Origin: Candidatus Acutalibacter stercorigallinarum
GTDB taxonomy: Bacteria; Bacillota; Clostridia; Oscillospirales; Acutalibacteraceae
NCBI GenBank assembly: GCA_019112625.1
Contig: DXIW01000050.1
Coordinates: forward strand, 1-45,590
Direction: 5' to 3'
DNA length: 45,590 nucleotides
The first letter of the stretch is position 1. Each line of letters starts with the position of its first letter. The notes below the pieces were generated by a model. It worked only from the letters and a program-made list of their open reading frames with translations. It ran no database searches and had not been told where the DNA came from. A program made the translations under genes and the position numbers. Below are positions 15,423 to 24,134 of this stretch, piece by piece.

Positions 15423-16607
15423 TCAGCTCTCCCACTGGTTCACTGTGCCCTCCCGGTCCACGGTGATGACCGGGCGGTAGCTGGGGTCCAGCCGGGACAC
15501 CGCGGCCCCCAGCTTCTCCTGGATCTCCTGGTCGCTGTCTTCCAGGGAGAAGGGCGCCGCCACATCGAAGAGCACGTTGGAGTGGGTGATGCCCCACACC
15601 ACCCGGAAGTCGTGGATGGACACCTGGGGATAGACGCGCCTCACCAGCTCCCGCACCTGGCGGTGGAGGGCTTCGGTGCGCTCGTCCTGGGTGACCACCG
15701 GGTCCAGGTGAATGACCAGGTGGATGTGGTCGTGCTCTAAAAAGTCCCGCTCGATGTTGTCGATGATGTCATGGCTTTTCAGGATGTCCTCCTCCGCGGG
15801 GACCTCGCAGTGCACCGAGGCAAAGCACCGGCCCACCCCGTAGTTGTGCACCGCCAGATCGTGGATGCCGATAATCCCGTCGTAGGAGAGGATCTTCCGG
15901 TAGATGGACTCTACCAGCTCTTGGTCGGGGGCCATGCCCAGCAGGGGGTCGCCGGTCTCGATGATGAGCTTGACCCCGGACACCACGATGAACACCGCCA
16001 CCGCCAGGCCCAGCCAGCCGTCCAGGTTGAGGTGGGTGAGGCTGGTGATGGCCGCCCCCAGCAGCACCACCGTGGTGGCGATGGCGTCGTTGCGGCTGTC
16101 GCTGGAGGTGGCGTACACGGTCTGGGAGTCGATGGTCTTGCCCACGCTGCGGTAGAAGAAGCACTGCCACAGCTTGATGAGCACGGACGCCGCCAGGATG
16201 CCCAGGGTGAGGGGGGTGAAGTCCGCGGCCTCGGGGGCGATGATCTTCTCGATGGAGGTCATACCCAGCTCCAGGCCCAGAAACAGCACCACGAAGGACA
16301 CGATGACCCCGGAGAGGTACTCCATGCGGGCGTGGCCGAAGGGGTGTTTGGCGTCGGCGGGCTTGCCCGCCAGCTTAAACCCCACCAGCATGATGATGGA
16401 GGAGCCGGAGTCGGTCAGGTTGTTTACGGCGTCGGCCATAATGGCCACGCTGCCCGAGAGCAGCCCCGCCGCCATTTTGATGGCGAACAGCAGCAGGTTG
16501 GTGGCGATGCCCACGGCCCCCGCGGCCTTGCCGCTCTTCTCCCGGACGGCGCTGCCCGCCCCGGGGCCGTAGCCTTTTACCAGCAGTTTCATCACTCCGT
16601 CGAACAT
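15423..16607 (-). CDS. Cation diffusion facilitator transporter, Mn-type metal site
   Basis: A 394-residue CDF efflux protein with six predicted helices in residues 28-215 and two cytoplasmic C-terminal domains, longer than the usual 290-310. The intramembrane site reads Asn62-x3-Asp66 in helix 2 (VNNLTD) and Asp170-x3-Asp174 in helix 5 (DSRND). Zinc exporters carry His or Asp at the first helix-2 position, while an N-D/D-D set is typical of manganese CDFs. Residues about 300-394 form an extra domain of unknown role. GGGGAGAT precedes the ATG. A terminator lies only about 20 bases upstream, so expression may rely on read-through from the fumarase-beta gene. Confidence 0.9.
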   Translation of the reverse strand: MFDGVMKLLVKGYGPGAGSAVREKSGKAAGAVGIATNLLLFAIKMAAGLLSGSVAIMADAVNNLTDSGSSIIMLVGFKLAGKPADAKHPFGHARMEYLSGVIVSFVVLFLGLELGMTSIEKIIAPEAADFTPLTLGILAASVLIKLWQCFFYRSVGKTIDSQTVYATSSDSRNDAIATTVVLLGAAITSLTHLNLDGWLGLAVAVFIVVSGVKLIIETGDPLLGMAPDQELVESIYRKILSYDGIIGIHDLAVHNYGVGRCFASVHCEVPAEEDILKSHDIIDNIERDFLEHDHIHLVIHLDPVVTQDERTEALHRQVRELVRRVYPQVSIHDFRVVWGITHSNVLFDVAAPFSLEDSDQEIQEKLGAAVSRLDPSYRPVITVDREGTVNQWES

Positions 16608-16626
16608 GGTCTCATCTCCCCATAGA

Positions 16627-16661
16627 CAAAAAGGTCCCGGGGCAGGGTGGCCTGCCCCGGT
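16627..16661 (-). terminator. Terminator/attenuator between the fumarase beta and CDF genes
   Basis: CCGGGGCAGG (16637-16646) is the perfect complement of CCTGCCCCGG (16651-16660); on the minus strand a T-run follows (16633-16627). It ends about 20 bases before the CDF start codon, leaving no room for a separate promoter. Confidence 0.8.
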
Positions 16662-16685
16662 CCTGCAAAAATTTTTTTGGATGTG

Positions 16686-17216
16686 TTACGCCAGCACACT
16701 GTTCCCCTGGCTGTCGATGCCCACAATCAGGGGGAAATCTTTGAGCGTAAGGCGCTTGACGGACTCGCAGCCCAGGTCCTGGAAGGCGATGACCTCCGCC
16801 TTTTCGATGCACTGGGCGGCCAGGGCCCCTGCCCCGCCGATGGCGCACAGGTACACGGCGCCGTTGCGCTTCATGGCCTCAATGACTTCCGGGCTGCGCT
16901 TGCCCTTGCCGATCATACATTTTAAGCCCAGGTCCAGGAGCCGGGGGGTGTAGGGGTCCATGCGGCCGCTGGTGGTGGGCCCGCAGGAGCCGATAGGCAG
17001 CCCCTCCGGCGCCGGGGTAGGCCCGGCGTAGTAGATGGCCGCCCCCGCCAAGGGGTAGGGGGGCTCTTTGCCCTCATCCAGCAGCTGGCAGATACGCTTG
17101 TGGGCCGCGTCCCGGGAGGTGTAGCATACCCCGGAGAGCAGCACCCGCTGCCCCGCCCGCAGGGTTGGGGCCAGCTCCGCCATGTCGCTGGTGTTCAGAC
17201 GCAGCGCTTCCCCCAT
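16686..17216 (-). CDS. Class I fumarate hydratase / tartrate dehydratase beta subunit, unpaired
   Basis: A 176-residue protein matching the C-terminal (beta) part of Fe-S fumarases and L-tartrate dehydratases. GAAIYYAGPTPAP (about 58-70), PIGSCGPTTSGRMDPYTP (about 74-91) and CAIGGAGALAA (about 128) are conserved family stretches. The beta subunit needs an alpha subunit that carries the 4Fe-4S cluster, and none is encoded nearby; it may lie elsewhere in the genome. The start lies one base after the stop of the VOC gene, so the two are cotranscribed. Fumarate, tartrate or another 2-hydroxy acid could be the substrate. Confidence 0.85.
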   Translation of the reverse strand: MGEALRLNTSDMAELAPTLRAGQRVLLSGVCYTSRDAAHKRICQLLDEGKEPPYPLAGAAIYYAGPTPAPEGLPIGSCGPTTSGRMDPYTPRLLDLGLKCMIGKGKRSPEVIEAMKRNGAVYLCAIGGAGALAAQCIEKAEVIAFQDLGCESVKRLTLKDFPLIVGIDSQGNSVLA

Positions 17217-17217
17217 C

Positions 17218-17607
17218 TCACTTCTCCCAGAACAGCTCGATGTACTCGTTCATGGGGCCCCAGAAAAAGGCGATGCGGATGGGGCTGCCGGCCAGCTCCA
17301 TATCGTTGGGCTCGATGGCGATCTCGTAGCCGGCCTCCCGCACCCGGGCGATGGCCTCGTCTACCTTGTCGGTGGCCAGGGCCAGGTGGTTGAGGGCCCC
17401 GCCCTTCTGGGACATCTCCTTCTCGGGGATGATCTCCAGGCAGGAGTTATCCCCGCAGGAGACCATCAGGCAGGGCATGTTGGGGTCGCCCCAGCTTTTG
17501 GTGACCTCCATGCCCAGCACCTTGGTGTACAATTCCACCACGCTGCTGTACTGCTCTGCCGTGGGCTTTAAGGCGATGTGGTGCACGCCCTGGATCAGCT
17601 TGCTCAT
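17218..17607 (-). CDS. VOC/glyoxalase superfamily protein
   Basis: A 129-residue vicinal-oxygen-chelate protein made of two beta-alpha-beta-beta-beta units. Putative metal ligands are His10 (VHHIALK), Glu58 (SCLEII), His73 (LNHLALA) and Glu124 (YIELFW). Relatives include lactoylglutathione lyase and methylmalonyl-CoA epimerase; sequence alone does not choose. GGGAGGAA precedes the ATG at 17607. It is coupled to the fumarase beta gene, suggesting an organic-acid role. Function open. Confidence 0.8.
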   Translation of the reverse strand: MSKLIQGVHHIALKPTAEQYSSVVELYTKVLGMEVTKSWGDPNMPCLMVSCGDNSCLEIIPEKEMSQKGGALNHLALATDKVDEAIARVREAGYEIAIEPNDMELAGSPIRIAFFWGPMNEYIELFWEK

Positions 17608-17636
17608 AGTTATTCCTCCCTATATATTCTTCTCGT

Positions 17637-17674
17637 AAAAAAAGGGAAGCCGCAGACGCGGTATCCCTTTTTTC
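17637..17674. terminator. Terminator after ftsZ
   Basis: GGGA..CCGC pairs with GCGG..TCCC around a two-mismatch internal loop, flanked by six to seven A and T on either side; on the minus strand it follows the ftsZ stop by 16 bases. Confidence 0.7.
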
Positions 17675-17689
17675 TCCTTGCTAACGGAC

Positions 17690-18832
17690 TTATTTCCGGT
17701 TGAAGATGGACATGATGTCCGTGAAGGTATCGTCGTCATCGATAACGGCGGGGTCCACCTTAGGCTCGCTGGAGCGAGGGCGGGAACCGGTGCTGTTGGA
17801 AGAGGTGTCCAGGAAGTCGTCGTCCAGGTCCATATCCAGGGAAACGGCGGGCTTTTTGGACTTCTCCCCGTTCATGCCGTCGAAGCCGGTGGCGATGACG
17901 GTGACGGTCATCTCGTCCTCCATGTTCTCGTCGAAAGTGGCGCCCCAGATGATGTTGGCGTCCTCGTGGGCGCGCTCGGTGACGATCTGGGAAGCGGTGT
18001 CGATCTCGTCCAGAGCGATGTCCGGGGAGGAGGTGATGTTGATGATAACGCCCTTGGCACCGGAGATCTTGGTCTCCAGCAGGGGGCTGGACACGGCGGC
18101 CAGGGCGGCCTGCTGGGCCTTATCCTTGCCGCTGGCGTGGCCCACGCCCATGTGGGCGTAGCCCGCGTTCTGCATAACGGACTTCACGTCCTCGAAGTCC
18201 AGGTTGACGATACCGGGCAGCTGGATCAGGTCGGAGATGGACTGCACGCCCTGGCGCAGCACGTCGTCGGCAGCGGTGAAGGCGTTGGCCAGAGTGATGC
18301 GCTCCTCGCTCACCAGCTTCAACCGCTCGTTGGGGATGACCACCAGGGAGTCCACGTGCTCCCGCAGGGCGGCGATGCCCTTTTCCGCCTGCTCCATACG
18401 GCGGCGGCCTTCGAAAGCGAAGGGTTTGGTGACGATGCCCACAGTGAGGGCCCCCAGCTCCCGGGCGATTTTGGCCACCTGGGGGGCAGCCCCTGTGCCG
18501 GTGCCGCCGCCCATGCCGGCGGTGATGAACACCATGTCGGCGTCCTTGAGCACATTGGTGATGGCCTCGCGGCTCTCCTCGGCAGCCTTTTCGCCCACCT
18601 CGGGCTTAGAGCCGGCGCCCCGGCCGCTGGTAAGCTTTTCGCCCAGCTGCACCTTTACCGCAGCCTGGGAGCGCTGCAGGGCCTGTTTATCCGTATTCAT
18701 GCAAACCAGCTCCACGCTGCGCACACCGGCGCTGGCGATGCGGTTTACGGCGTTGCCGCCGCCGCCGCCCACACCCACCACTTTGATGGTCTGTGGAGTC
18801 TCATCAAGCAGATTATCAACTTCAAAAGGCAT
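17690..18832 (-). CDS. ftsZ: Cell division protein FtsZ
   Basis: A 380-residue tubulin-like GTPase that polymerises into the division ring. The tubulin signature [10 protein letters not shown] lies around residue 107, preceded by N-terminal [13 protein letters not shown]. The synergy residues [13 protein letters not shown] are present. A flexible Asp/Ser-rich linker (about 330-365) ends in the conserved C-terminal peptide [13 protein letters not shown], which binds membrane anchors and regulators. It is the last gene of the division cluster and has its own promoter at 18920-18948. No ftsA lies next to it, unlike most bacteria. Confidence 0.98.
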   Translation of the reverse strand: MPFEVDNLLDETPQTIKVVGVGGGGGNAVNRIASAGVRSVELVCMNTDKQALQRSQAAVKVQLGEKLTSGRGAGSKPEVGEKAAEESREAITNVLKDADMVFITAGMGGGTGTGAAPQVAKIARELGALTVGIVTKPFAFEGRRRMEQAEKGIAALREHVDSLVVIPNERLKLVSEERITLANAFTAADDVLRQGVQSISDLIQLPGIVNLDFEDVKSVMQNAGYAHMGVGHASGKDKAQQAALAAVSSPLLETKISGAKGVIINITSSPDIALDEIDTASQIVTERAHEDANIIWGATFDENMEDEMTVTVIATGFDGMNGEKSKKPAVSLDMDLDDDFLDTSSNSTGSRPRSSEPKVDPAVIDDDDTFTDIMSIFNRK

Positions 18833-18919
18833 GTCATTTCCTCCTTGGCTTTCTACGAGCAGATATTCTTCACGACGCGTGTTCCGTCTACCGTGATCAC
18901 TTATGATACTACATGGTAT

Positions 18920-18948
18920 AATCTATCACTTTTGCGGGAAAATTTCAA
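18920..18948 (-). promoter_or_regulatory. SigA-type promoter of ftsZ
   Basis: Minus strand: TTGAAA (18943-18948), 17 bases, TAGATT (18920-18925), giving a leader of about 80 bases. Confidence 0.5.
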
Positions 18949-19047
18949 GAAATTTCTGAGAAAAAGGGGCGCTGGACGCAAATTTTTCCGTTTGGGGGCC
19001 CTGCGGGGCGCCCGGGGCGGGAAAAACTGCGAAAAATGCCGGAAGCC

Positions 19048-20289
19048 TCAGCCGGTGAAGGGGGCGTCGGGGATGGCGCCGCCCCGGTCGGTAGTGCCGG
19101 TTTCCGACCCGGAATCGTCCTGATTCGACCCGGAATCGCCCGAGTCTGACCCGGAATCGCCCGCGGCGGTCCCGGGATCGGTCGAATCGGAGGCGGTAGC
19201 GGCGGAGTCACCGGTGGTAAAGGGGGAGTCTGGGATGTCGTCCCCCCGTCCGCCGGAGGTCTCGCCGGCGGTGCCATCGGTGGTGTCCGTGCCCTCCCCC
19301 TCCGGGGTACTGGAGGCCGTGGCGGAGGAGGCGCTGCCTGCCGGGTCCACGGGGCCCGCCTCGAAGCCGGCCTTGTGGGCGTCGGCGGCGTAGGACAGGT
19401 CCAGCACGCCGGTCTCCTTGTCCCCGATCCTGTTTTCGGTGGTGGGGTTGATCAGGGCGTCGTAGGCGAAGTCCAGCTTATAGGTGAGCTCGGCGGTGCT
19501 GCCCAGCTTGCACTCCACCCGATCCTGGTACCAGAGGCGGATGTCGTACAGGTCGGTGAGGTCCAGGCGGGTGCACTGGGTGATCATCTCCCGGTCGGTG
19601 AGGGCGGTGAGGATCTCCTGGAGGGCGGAGAGGGCGGTGGCGTCCTCGGCCTGGAGGTACTGCCCCGGCTGGGTGGCGGTGGAGGCGAAGCCGGTGACCT
19701 GCATGGTGGCCGCCGCGGGCTCGGCGCCCAGCTCCAGGATCTTCCCCTGGCTGCTGACATAGAGCCAGCCCCCGCCGCTGGAAACGCTGGCGGCGGTCTG
19801 GGCGGCGGTGATGCGGATCTCCAGGGTGTTGGGGAAGTGCTTGATGACTTCGGCGTCCTCCACGTAGGGCAGCTGGCTCTCCAGGCGTTCCTCCTGGCTT
19901 TGGGTGGGGGCGAAGAGCAGGTTGTCGCCCAGGGCGTAATCGCACAGGGCCAGCACCTCCTCCTGGCTGTACACCAGATCGCCGGTGACCTGGATGTCGG
20001 CCACCTTGAACAGCAGGAACACGCACAGCAGGGCGGTGACCGCCGCCATGGCCAGCACCGCCAGCAGCAGGGTGACCCGCCGGGCGGTCTTGCCCAGGGG
20101 CTTGCGGCCCTTCCGGGGGGGCTCCCGCCGGGGGGGACGCCCCGGGCCCTGGGGGGGACCTGGAGGGCGCTTGCGGGCCGGGGGCCTGGCCTGGGGCCCC
20201 CGGCCCTGGGGATGGGAGGGGGCGCTGATGCCGATGAAGGTCTCCCCGGCCAGGGGGTCCCGGCCGGAGGGTCTTTTTTTGGCTGGCAT
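19048..20289 (-). CDS. ftsQ: Cell division protein FtsQ/DivIB with a long low-complexity tail
   Basis: A 413-residue bitopic membrane protein of the divisome. Residues 1-70 are a basic, Pro/Arg-rich cytoplasmic segment; a membrane helix follows at about 72-95, then a POTRA domain (KVADIQVTGDLVYSQEEV onwards). After about residue 300 the sequence becomes a Ser/Thr/Asp/Gly-rich tail of about 110 residues. That tail contains a near-repeat, DDIPDSPFTTG and GAIPDAPFTG, the second ending the protein. The ATG at 20289 is eight bases after AGGAG; a GTG nine bases further up would overlap that ribosome site. It follows murA in the cluster. Confidence 0.85.
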   Translation of the reverse strand: MPAKKRPSGRDPLAGETFIGISAPSHPQGRGPQARPPARKRPPGPPQGPGRPPRREPPRKGRKPLGKTARRVTLLLAVLAMAAVTALLCVFLLFKVADIQVTGDLVYSQEEVLALCDYALGDNLLFAPTQSQEERLESQLPYVEDAEVIKHFPNTLEIRITAAQTAASVSSGGGWLYVSSQGKILELGAEPAAATMQVTGFASTATQPGQYLQAEDATALSALQEILTALTDREMITQCTRLDLTDLYDIRLWYQDRVECKLGSTAELTYKLDFAYDALINPTTENRIGDKETGVLDLSYAADAHKAGFEAGPVDPAGSASSATASSTPEGEGTDTTDGTAGETSGGRGDDIPDSPFTTGDSAATASDSTDPGTAAGDSGSDSGDSGSNQDDSGSETGTTDRGGAIPDAPFTG

Positions 20290-20337
20290 GGCGCTCACTC
20301 CTTTCCTGCGTTTTTCTGTTCCTGCCGCCGGGGGCGG

Positions 20338-21591
20338 CTACTGCGGGGGGACCTCCCGGATACGGGCCCCCAGGGCGGCCAGGTCCCCGGGCAGGTCCTG
20401 GTAGCCCCGGCGGATGTGGCACTCCCCGGTGAGTTGGGTGCGGCCCCGGGCCGCCAGCCCCGCCACCGCCAGGGCCGCGCCGCCCCGCAAATCGCAGGCC
20501 TGGACCCTGGCCCCGGTGAGGCGCTCCACCCCCTCTACGATGGCCACCCTGCCTTCCACCTTGATCCTGGCCCCCATGCGCTGGAGCTCCTCCGCGTGCT
20601 TGTAGCGGCTCTCGAATATGTTCTCCACAAAGATACTGGTGCCCCGGCCCAGGGCGGCCATGGCCATGACCACGGGCTGGGCGTCGGTGGGGAAGCCCGG
20701 GTAGGGCATGGTGCGGATGTGGCCCACCGGCCCCAGCCGCCGGGGGGCCATGATGTTCAACGCGCCCCCCAGCTGGCGCACGGCGCAGCCGGAGTCCTCG
20801 AAGGGGGCCAGCAGGGGCAGGAGGGTGGCGTTGTCCACGCCCTGGAGGGTGATGTTGCCCCCGGTGACCGCCGCGGCCGCCATGTAGGTGGCGGAGACGA
20901 TGCGGTCGGGCATGACCCGGTGCTCGCAGCCGTAGAGGGCGTCTACCCCGTCGATGATGACGCAGCTCTCCCCCGCCCCGTAAATCCGGGCCCCGCACCG
21001 GTTGAGGTAGGCGGCCAGGTCGGTGATCTCCGGCTCCCGGGCGGCGTTGGCGATGACCGTGGTGCCCTTGGCGCACACCGCGGCCAGCATCACGTTCTCC
21101 GTGGCCCCCACGCTGGGGAAGGCGAGGGACACGTAGGACCCCTGGAGCCCGCGGGGGGCGCTGCAGGAGAGGCAGCCGCCCTCCTCGGCGATCTCCACCC
21201 CCAGCCGCCGCAGGGCGGACAGGTGCAGGTCGATGGGCCGGGGGCCCAGCTCGCAGCCCCCGGGGAAGCAGAGCCGGGCCTCCCCGCACCGGGAGACGAT
21301 GGCGCCCAGGAACACGATGGAGGACCGCATGCCCCGCATGAGCCCGTCGGGGATCTCGCAGCAGGTCATGGCGTTGTCCACGGTGAGGTCCTGGTCCTCC
21401 CGGCGGCAGCGGCAGCCCAGGTGCTCTAAAATCCCCACGGCTGTGTCCACATCGGAGAGGCGGGGACAGTTGTGGAGGACGGTCTGGCCCCGGCACAGCA
21501 CCGTGGCCGCCAGAAGGGGGAGCGTGCTGTTCTTCGCCCCCTGGATGGTGATCTCCCCGCAGAGCTCCGCGGGGCCGTCGATTAGGATCAT
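20338..21591 (-). CDS. murA: UDP-N-acetylglucosamine 1-carboxyvinyltransferase (MurA)
   Basis: A 417-residue EPSP-synthase-fold enzyme transferring enolpyruvate from PEP to UDP-GlcNAc, the first committed step of peptidoglycan synthesis. Lys20-Asn21 (QGAKNSTLP) and the active-site Cys113 (PGGCELGPRPIDLH) are in place; the Cys is the residue alkylated by fosfomycin. The ATG at 21591 gives the normal length and N-terminus and follows GAGGTG by eight bases. An upstream in-frame ATG at 21618 is less likely. It lies between murG and ftsQ. Confidence 0.95.
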   Translation of the reverse strand: MILIDGPAELCGEITIQGAKNSTLPLLAATVLCRGQTVLHNCPRLSDVDTAVGILEHLGCRCRREDQDLTVDNAMTCCEIPDGLMRGMRSSIVFLGAIVSRCGEARLCFPGGCELGPRPIDLHLSALRRLGVEIAEEGGCLSCSAPRGLQGSYVSLAFPSVGATENVMLAAVCAKGTTVIANAAREPEITDLAAYLNRCGARIYGAGESCVIIDGVDALYGCEHRVMPDRIVSATYMAAAAVTGGNITLQGVDNATLLPLLAPFEDSGCAVRQLGGALNIMAPRRLGPVGHIRTMPYPGFPTDAQPVVMAMAALGRGTSIFVENIFESRYKHAEELQRMGARIKVEGRVAIVEGVERLTGARVQACDLRGGAALAVAGLAARGRTQLTGECHIRRGYQDLPGDLAALGARIREVPPQ

Positions 21592-21654
21592 ATTGGGAAC
21601 ACCTCGCACTGTTAGCATACGCTATCCTATGAAGCGCTCCCAAAAAGGTGAAAG

Positions 21655-22773
21655 CTAGGTTCTGGCCGCGGCCTTGATGACCCGGTAGATGCGCTCGTTG
21701 GCGTCCAGGGTCTCCATCTTGCCGGCGTTCTCCCCCAGGGACCGGAGGCGCTGGGGGTCGGAGAGGATGGCCTCTACCTTCTCCCAGAGGGCCTCGCCGG
21801 TGAGGTCCTTCTCCTCGATGATCTCCGCGGCCCCCCGGCGCACCAGGGCCATGGCGTTGTGGAACTGGTGGTTCTCCGCCACGTTGGGGGAGGGGATGAG
21901 GATGGAGGCCTTGGCCTTGGCCTCGATCTCGGAAAGGGTCATGGCCCCGGCCCGGCCGATGACCAGGTCGGCGGCGGACAGGCACTGGGGCATGTTGTCG
22001 ATGTATTCCAGGAGCCGGACCTGGGGGCTTTTTTCCAGGTCCAGGCCGAATTCTTTGCACTCGTCTAAAAATTTCTCGTCGTGGGAGCCGTAGCCGTGGA
22101 TGTGCTGGTACCTGCCGGTTTTGGCGCTCTGGGCCAGCATGTAGGCGGCGGCCCGGTTGAGGGCCGAGGCCCCCAGGCTCCCGCCGAAGGAGAGGACCAG
22201 GGGCCGGTCGTCCAGGCCCAGGGCCTTGCGGGACTCCTCCCGCTGGGCGGCCAGGACCTCTCCCCGCACCGGGTTGCCGGTGACGGTGCAGTTGGCCTTG
22301 GGGTCCAGGTATTTTTTGGCGTCGGGCACGGCCAGCATCACGGTCTTGACCGCTTTGGCCAGCATTTTGGTGGTGACGCCGGGGTAGGCGTTGGACTCGT
22401 GGATGACGCAGGGGATGCCCAGCTTGGCGGCCTCCCGGATCACGGGGCCGCTGACGTAGCCGCCGGTGCCCACGCACACGTCAGGGGCGAAGTCCTGGAT
22501 GATCTTTTTCGCCTCGGCGGTGGCGGTGAACATGCGCACCACAGTCTGGGCGTTGCGGGCCAGGTTTTTGGGGGTGAGCTTCCGCTGGAACCCGGAGATG
22601 GTGATGGTGGCCATGGGGTACCCGGCGTTGGCCACCAGGCGCTCCTCCATGCCGCCCTTGTTGCCCACGTAGAGGATCTGGGTGTCGGGCTCCTTTTGCA
22701 TGAGGTACCCCGCGGCGGCCAGGGCCGGGTTGATGTGCCCCGCCGTGCCGCCGCCGGTGAACAGGACTTTCAT
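21655..22773 (-). CDS. murG: UDP-GlcNAc:lipid I GlcNAc transferase (MurG)
   Basis: A 372-residue GT28 glycosyltransferase that turns lipid I into lipid II on the inner face of the membrane. The N-terminal GGGTAGHINPALA motif, GGYVSGPVIREA (about 103), SFGGSLGAS (about 187) and the RAGAMTLSEI donor-sugar motif (about 260) are all present. The ATG at 22773 follows AAGGAAG; a GTG three codons earlier is a weaker alternative. It sits between ftsW and murA, the usual place in Firmicute division clusters. Confidence 0.97.
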   Translation of the reverse strand: MKVLFTGGGTAGHINPALAAAGYLMQKEPDTQILYVGNKGGMEERLVANAGYPMATITISGFQRKLTPKNLARNAQTVVRMFTATAEAKKIIQDFAPDVCVGTGGYVSGPVIREAAKLGIPCVIHESNAYPGVTTKMLAKAVKTVMLAVPDAKKYLDPKANCTVTGNPVRGEVLAAQREESRKALGLDDRPLVLSFGGSLGASALNRAAAYMLAQSAKTGRYQHIHGYGSHDEKFLDECKEFGLDLEKSPQVRLLEYIDNMPQCLSAADLVIGRAGAMTLSEIEAKAKASILIPSPNVAENHQFHNAMALVRRGAAEIIEEKDLTGEALWEKVEAILSDPQRLRSLGENAGKMETLDANERIYRVIKAAART

Positions 22774-22795
22774 TGGCTCCACTTCCTTTTTGGTG

Positions 22796-24046
22796 TTAAG
22801 TCTTTTCCACGTTGGAGCTGCGGGAGATGTTCAAGAGGACGCCCATCTCCCCCAAGAGCATGAGCAGTGCCGTGCCCCCGTAGCTGAAAAAGGGCAGGCT
22901 GATGCCGGTGTTGGGGATGGTGTTGGTGACCACGCAGATATTGAGCACCGCCTGGAGCCCCACCTGGAAGGTGATGCCCAGGCCTAAGAGCATGCCGAAT
23001 TTATCCCGGGCGTGGAGGGACACGTACACCCCACGCCAGATGAGGAGCCCGAAGAGCACCATGATGACCAGGGCCCCCAAAAGGCCCAGCTCCTCGCAGA
23101 CCACGGCGAAGATGAAGTCGTTCTGGGGCTCGGGGAGCCACAGGTACTTCTGCCGGGACTGGCCCAGGCCCACCCCCAAAAAGCCGCCGCTGCCGATGGC
23201 GTACAGGGACTGGCGGGTCTGCCAGGTGAGGTCGGGGTCCAGGTCGGGGGAGAAGGGGTCCAGCCAGATGTCCACCCGGGAGGCCTGGTAGCTGTCGCCG
23301 AAGAAGAGCATGATGATGAGGAGCACTGCCAGCGCGCCGCCCCCCAAAAGGAACCACCGGAGCTTGGTGCCCCCCACGAACATGAGGATGGCCCCCAGCA
23401 TGAGGACGATGAGGGTGGCGGACAGGTGGTTCTCTAAAAAGATGAGGCCGCCCACCACGCCTAAAATCGCCACGTAGGGCAGCACCCCGTAGTAGAAGGT
23501 GCCCATCTTATCCAGGTTTTGGGAGATGAGGTGGGCGAACAGCAGGATGACGGCAAATTTGGCCACCTCGGAGGGCTGGAAGTTGATGGGGCCCAGCTGG
23601 AGCCACCGGTAGGCGTCCCCCTCGTTGGGGGCCAGGCTTTTGAGGCCCAGGGCCTTGAAGAGCATGACCAGGCACAAAAACAGCACAGCCACGCCCATCA
23701 CCGGCCAGGCGAATTTGTGGTAGTGGTGGTAGTCGAAGGTGGAGATGAACAGCATGGCCGCCACCCCCAGGACGGCGAACATCCCCTGGCGGGAGATGTA
23801 GGCGTAGCTGCTGCCGTCGTTGTAATAGGCGTAGGCGTAGCTGGCGGAGAAGAGCATGACCAGGCCGATGGCCAGCAGCACCAGGATGAAGATGAACAGG
23901 GGCATATCCAGGCCCTGGCCCAGGGAGAACACCTTGTATTTGATCTTCCGCTGCCGGGGCTTGTGGGATGGCTTCTGCTCCTCCTTGGGGGGCTGGTAAG
24001 CGGGCACCCGGCGCAGTCCCCGGGCGGTTTTGCCTGCCGCTGCCAT
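22796..24046 (-). CDS. ftsW: Lipid II polymerase FtsW (SEDS family)
   Basis: A 416-residue polytopic SEDS protein, the septal peptidoglycan glycosyltransferase working with the class B PBP. About 45 basic cytoplasmic residues precede the first helix at about 48. Conserved SEDS regions include YRWLQLGPINFQPSE (about 145-160), the ENHLSATL motif (near 205) and the C-terminal NTGISLPFFSYGGTALL. Motifs fit FtsW rather than RodA by position next to murG, though paralogues are hard to separate. AAAGGAGGG precedes the ATG. Confidence 0.92.
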   Translation of the reverse strand: MAAAGKTARGLRRVPAYQPPKEEQKPSHKPRQRKIKYKVFSLGQGLDMPLFIFILVLLAIGLVMLFSASYAYAYYNDGSSYAYISRQGMFAVLGVAAMLFISTFDYHHYHKFAWPVMGVAVLFLCLVMLFKALGLKSLAPNEGDAYRWLQLGPINFQPSEVAKFAVILLFAHLISQNLDKMGTFYYGVLPYVAILGVVGGLIFLENHLSATLIVLMLGAILMFVGGTKLRWFLLGGGALAVLLIIMLFFGDSYQASRVDIWLDPFSPDLDPDLTWQTRQSLYAIGSGGFLGVGLGQSRQKYLWLPEPQNDFIFAVVCEELGLLGALVIMVLFGLLIWRGVYVSLHARDKFGMLLGLGITFQVGLQAVLNICVVTNTIPNTGISLPFFSYGGTALLMLLGEMGVLLNISRSSNVEKT

Positions 24047-24134
24047 GGCGGTCCCTCCTTTCGCGATACGTGTAGTTAGTCTGTCCAGGCCAGGGCCTTG
24101 TCACTCCAAGGCTGCCGGGGAATTTCGGGAACGG

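Noticed and set aside
15289-15597. N-terminal extension of the GH125 frame upstream of 15288
   Set aside because: It runs through a promoter and terminator region and overlaps the CDF gene; the family N-terminus starts at 15288.
16608-16685. Manganese (yybP-ykoY) riboswitch before the CDF exporter
   Set aside because: Only 78 bases are available and they contain a simple terminator hairpin; the conserved riboswitch loops are not seen.
18915-18922. TGGTATAAT on the plus strand upstream of ftsZ, a possible antisense promoter toward ftsQ
   Set aside because: No -35 and no plus-strand gene or conserved transcript downstream; it overlaps the predicted ftsZ promoter on the other strand and may be incidental.
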